From the NCBI RefSeq assembly GCF_000698555.1, contig NZ_JFHE01000012.1, positions 84,718-148,717 of the forward strand: 64,000 nucleotides of DNA, written 5' to 3'. Source of the stretch: Caballeronia grimmiae (GTDB lineage Bacteria; Pseudomonadota; Gammaproteobacteria; Burkholderiales; Burkholderiaceae). Of the stretch, positions 61,998-64,000 are shown in pieces. The notes under the pieces were generated by a model. The model had not been told where the DNA came from. It saw nothing but the letters and a program-made list of their open reading frames with translations, and searched no databases. The position numbers were made by a program, and so were the translations under genes. Positions within the stretch are counted from its first letter, which is position 1. Every line of letters starts with the position of its first letter.

Positions 61998-64000
61998 TCA
62001 GTGAGCTTGGCCGACAGGGAGCGGGGCAGCGGGCGCGGCGGCTTCGAACACGATCGCCGACGCAGGCGCGGCAGTCTTGTCCGCGATGTCGATGCGAATG
62101 CTCGAAATCGCCTGGGCAGACGAGAACGCATCGAGCCAGAGCGCGGAAAGCGGCGGCAGCACGTGTTGCTCGATGAAGCCGATGAGCACGCGCGCACCGG
62201 TTTCCTGCACGAGGCAATGCGAGACGATGTAATCGACGACGCTATCGCTGTACGCGAGTGCAATCTCGTGACCGTCGGCCATGCGGCGCACGACGTGGTC
62301 GAGATGCAGCCGCACGATGCTTGCGAGCGAGTCCTGAGCGAGCGGACGGTAGGGCACGAGCGAGACCCGGCCGAGGAACGCGGCGGGGAACACCTTCAGC
62401 AGTTCGGGCATGAGCGCGGTGCAGAGGCCACTGTGGTCCGGCGCGAGCGTCGCGTCGGCGCACAGGCTCGTCACCAGTTCCGAACCGGCGTTGCTGGTGA
62501 GAAGGATCGTCGTATTGCGGAAGTCGATGAAGCGGCCGTCGCCGTCTTCCATGTAGCCCTTGTCGAAGACCTGGAAGAACATCTCGTGGACATCGTGGTG
62601 CGCCTTCTCGATTTCATCGAGCAGCACCACTGAATACGGGCGACGACGCACGGCTTCGGTCAGTACGCCGCCCTCGCCATAGCCGACGTATCCCGGCGGC
62701 GCGCCTTTCAGACCGGACACCGTGTGCGCTTCCTGATATTCGCTCATGTTGATCGTGATCAGGTTCTGCTCGCCGCCATACAGCGCCTCGGCGAGCGCGA
62801 GCGCGGTTTCGGTCTTGCCGACACCCGACGGACCCGCGAGCAGAAAGACGCCGAGCGGCTTCTTGGGATTGGTGAGGCCAGCCCGCGCCGTTTGCACGCG
62901 CTGGCAGATGGCGTGCAGCGCATCGCCCTGGCCGATCACTCGGGCCGCAAGCGTCTGCGGAAGCGTGCGGACTGCGGCGACTTCATCCTTCACCATGCGG
63001 CCGACAGGAATGCCCGTCCAGTCGGACACGATCTCCGCGACGATGCCTTCATCCACCTCGGGAAACACGAGCGGCGACTCGCCTTGCAGGTCGTGCAGCG
63101 TCTTCTCCAGCGCGCGCAACGCTTCGACCGAAGGCGCGGGCTGTCCCGCCGCCTGGCCATCGCGGGCGCGCACGGCGTCGCGTGCACAGGCGAGCGACTG
63201 TGCGGCGGCGAGCTGGTTCTTCCACCGCGCCTCGATAAACGATTCCTCCGCGCTCAGCGCGCCGATGCGGGCTTGCGCCGCTGTCAGCGCACGATCGGCG
63301 TCGATGCCGATGCTTGCTTCCTGCTCCAGCAGTTCCAGTTCGACGCGCGCCGCCTGCACGCGCTGACGAACCTCCTGAAGCTCACGCGGCGCCGTGTGCT
63401 GCGACAGCGCGACGCGCGCGCAGGCGGTGTCGAGCAGGCTGATCGCCTTGTCGGGCAATTGCCGCGAAGGAATGTAGCGATGCGACAACAGCACTGCTGC
63501 GCGGATCGCTTCGTCGCGCACGAGCACGCCGTGATGGCGCGAGAACGCCGCTGCGAGCCCACGCACCATGTCGATGGCCGCGCCTTCGGCGGGTTCCGGA
63601 ACCTGCAGCACCTGAAAGCGGCGGGTGAGTGCCGGGTCCTTCTCGATGTGCCGCTTGTATTCGGCCCATGTCGTGGCGCCGATCATGCGCACCGCGCCGC
63701 GAGCCAGTGCGGGCTTCAGCAGATTGGCTGCGTCTCCGGTGCCGGCCTGGCCGCCCGCGCCGACGAGCGTATGGATTTCATCGACGAACAAAATGATGGG
63801 CGCGGGCGACTTCAGCGCGGCTTCGAGCACGCTCTTCAGACGCGCCTCGAACTCGCCCTTCATGCTTGCGCCGGCAAGGAGCGCGCCGACATCGAGCGTC
63901 ATCAGGCGCACTTCGGCGAGCGTCGGCGGGACGTCCCGGTTGGCGATGGCGAGCGCGAGCCCTTCGACGACCGCCGTCTTGCCGACGCCCGCTTCGCCCG
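61998..64000 (-). CDS. tssH: Type VI secretion ATPase TssH (ClpV), 5' end beyond window
   Basis: About 667 residues are visible; the N-terminal part lies beyond the right edge. The frame enters with GEAGVGKTAVVEGLALAIANRDVPPTLAEV, the Walker A of the first AAA+ domain, so only the N-terminal sheath-recognition domain and the start of AAA1 are missing. Walker B of AAA1 is PIILFVDEIHTLVGAGG. After the middle domain the second AAA+ has LLAGPSGVGKTETALALAEALYGG and VVLLDEIEKAHHDV. It recycles contracted TssBC sheaths. The ClpV-type insertions, rather than ClpB features, and the position before tssB support the call. Confidence 0.96.
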   Translation of the reverse strand, partial: GEAGVGKTAVVEGLALAIANRDVPPTLAEVRLMTLDVGALLAGASMKGEFEARLKSVLEAALKSPAPIILFVDEIHTLVGAGGQAGTGDAANLLKPALARGAVRMIGATTWAEYKRHIEKDPALTRRFQVLQVPEPAEGAAIDMVRGLAAAFSRHHGVLVRDEAIRAAVLLSHRYIPSRQLPDKAISLLDTACARVALSQHTAPRELQEVRQRVQAARVELELLEQEASIGIDADRALTAAQARIGALSAEESFIEARWKNQLAAAQSLACARDAVRARDGQAAGQPAPSVEALRALEKTLHDLQGESPLVFPEVDEGIVAEIVSDWTGIPVGRMVKDEVAAVRTLPQTLAARVIGQGDALHAICQRVQTARAGLTNPKKPLGVFLLAGPSGVGKTETALALAEALYGGEQNLITINMSEYQEAHTVSGLKGAPPGYVGYGEGGVLTEAVRRRPYSVVLLDEIEKAHHDVHEMFFQVFDKGYMEDGDGRFIDFRNTTILLTSNAGSELVTSLCADATLAPDHSGLCTALMPELLKVFPAAFLGRVSLVPYRPLAQDSLASIVRLHLDHVVRRMADGHEIALAYSDSVVDYIVSHCLVQETGARVLIGFIEQHVLPPLSALWLDAFSSAQAISSIRIDIADKTAAPASAIVFEAAAPAAPLPVGQAH

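Overview
The window looks like part of a secondary chromosome (chromid) of a Burkholderiaceae bacterium, most likely Paraburkholderia or Caballeronia. The DNA is GC-rich and gene-dense. Proteins such as AcdS, ArgG, MmsA, the NodT-type outer membrane factor and the type VI secretion proteins read like those of that family. The replicon also carries its own initiator (RepA, Rep_3/RepB type), a ParAB partition operon, an iteron-type origin and three parS-like palindromes. The genus is inferred from protein sequence alone.

Layout. 1-8.8 kb: transport and efflux genes, including a TetR-controlled EmrA/EmrB/outer-membrane-factor pump (3.4-8.4 kb) with two matching operator palindromes. 8.8-24.9 kb: metabolic and envelope genes (class A PBP, nitronate monooxygenase-like, MmsA, class I aldolase, squalene/phytoene synthase, RlpA, glycosyltransferase, NudC), two LysR regulators, and two frameshifted genes (an alpha/beta hydrolase and a glutathione S-transferase). 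25.2-38.3 kb: alanine/sodium symporter, sugar-acid dehydratase, exported carbonic anhydrase, YhcG-type nuclease, GabD, a DUF1932 dehydrogenase, ArgG, and the ACC deaminase/AcdR pair. Within this stretch, at 31.88 kb, two truncated phospholipid-synthesis genes meet head to head, which marks a rearrangement breakpoint.

39.5-48.2 kb is gene-poor and forms the replication and partition neighbourhood. It holds a 580-bp perfect hexanucleotide repeat (about 97 units), an adjoining 38-copy heptamer array, three identical 16-bp palindromes beside parB, the parAB operon, and an iteron region whose last repeat abuts the probable repA promoter. A few uncharacterised genes lie among these, including one with a possible lysozyme-like N-terminus.

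49.6-64 kb: an MFS transporter, a diverged duplicated intergenic repeat of about 255 bp, and a type VI secretion operon read on the minus strand in the order tssH (incomplete), tssB, tssC, hcp, tssJ, tssK, tssL, tssM. tssA, tssE, tssF, tssG and vgrG are not in the window and may lie beyond 64 kb. No rRNA, tRNA, CRISPR array, prophage or intact insertion sequence was recognised.
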